DNA of 13,713 nt from JBIOJB01 sp044450465. Lineage in GTDB: Bacteria > Chloroflexota > Dormibacteria > Dormibacterales > Dormibacteraceae. Each line of letters starts with the position of its first letter. Positions within the stretch are counted from its first letter, which is position 1. The position numbers and the translations under genes are program-made. Below are positions 13,488 to 13,713 of this stretch, piece by piece. A model generated the notes under the pieces. It had not been told where the DNA came from. It saw only the letters and a list, made by a program, of their open reading frames with translations, and searched no databases. The stretch lies in the NCBI GenBank assembly GCA_044450465.1, contig JBIOJB010000081.1:1-13713 (forward strand), written 5' to 3'.

Positions 13488-13713
13488 CTAGTAGCGGCGG
13501 CCCCGGAAGTGGGCGACGACCGCGCCGAGGATCACGATCACAGCCACCGCTCCGAGCGCAATGTATGGAAATTCGGGAGACCTGACAGCGCTGAGAATGT
13601 CTCCGCCTGACGGCGTCGACGAGGCGCGCGCGCCGCTGGCGGCCGGCGCAGGAGTCTGCGCAGGGCCCTGGGGCAGGCCACCCGTGTCGTGATAGGCCCA
13701 GAGCAACGCGACG
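13488..13713 (-). CDS. C-terminal part of a membrane-anchored protein (cut by window edge)
   Basis: The frame is open to the right edge of the window and ends at TAG 13488-13490, giving the last 74-75 residues of a larger protein. The visible part starts VALLWAYHDTGGLPQGP, continues into a Pro/Ala/Ser-rich spacer (about 20 residues) and ends with a hydrophobic helix YIALGAVAVIVILGAVVAHF followed by RGRRY. This is the layout of an exported protein with a C-terminal membrane anchor and a positively charged cytoplasmic tail. It is not an LPXTG sortase signal. A TTG at 13706 could be read as a start but is more likely internal. I do not recognise the family from this fragment. Confidence 0.55.
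   Translation of the reverse strand, partial: VALLWAYHDTGGLPQGPAQTPAPAASGARASSTPSGGDILSAVRSPEFPYIALGAVAVIVILGAVVAHFRGRRY

Noticed and set aside
1..13713. CRISPR array, insertion sequence, prophage, toxin-antitoxin or defence island
   Set aside because: No regularly spaced repeats, transposase or integrase motifs, terminal inverted repeats with target duplications, or nuclease/helicase gene sets were seen on either strand.

Overview
The window is GC-rich (roughly mid-60s percent by eye) bacterial chromosome, with frequent GTG and TTG starts, many long antisense shadow frames and gene-dense packing with overlaps. An F420-type deazaflavin reductase, an AMIN-like lipoprotein, a COG3559-type antibiotic exporter and a membrane-anchored YvcK homologue suggest a terrabacterial soil lineage: Chloroflexota, Candidatus Dormibacterota or Actinomycetota. 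No rRNA or phylogenetic marker fixes it, so this assignment is inference. I see no transposase, integrase, phage gene, CRISPR array or plasmid function. The window reads as ordinary chromosome with several unusual individual genes, not as one undescribed multi-gene system.

Left part (1-4600). After two perfect hairpins at the left edge come an AlkA-type DNA glycosylase (minus) and, divergently, a stand-alone ChrB C-terminal-domain protein (plus). A CatE-like two-domain VOC protein (minus) overlaps the latter tail to tail. A divergent control region with a repeated CGAATTA motif, an inverted repeat and a promoter-like pair separates it from a single polypeptide containing two complete MarR domains. 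Facing the regulator are a deazaflavin-dependent nitroreductase-family protein and, just upstream of it on the same strand, an AMIN-like lipoprotein. Ring-cleavage-type dioxygenase, MarR regulator and F420-type reductase together suggest sensing and breakdown or detoxification of aromatic or quinone-like compounds.

Middle (4783-9133). Two ABC-2 type exporters converge. On the plus strand an ATPase and a six-helix permease overlap by one base. On the minus strand an ATPase and a large (~530 aa) double-length permease of the polyketide-antibiotic exporter type overlap by four bases. Each pair looks like one translationally coupled drug or antibiotic efflux pump.

Right part (9217-13713). A small luciferase-domain (DUF5519) protein is followed by a DinB-fold protein that appears to lack its C-terminal metal-ligand histidines, then a tRNA-Gln(CUG) gene. 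A small membrane-anchored DUF5808-like protein is transcribed divergently from a YvcK/CofD-like protein with an extra N-terminal membrane module. YvcK overlaps the end of a PAP2/inositolphosphotransferase-like membrane enzyme, which itself overlaps an upstream RidA-family deaminase gene. The window ends inside a gene whose product finishes in a C-terminal membrane anchor. No gene-free stretch exceeds about 200 bases.
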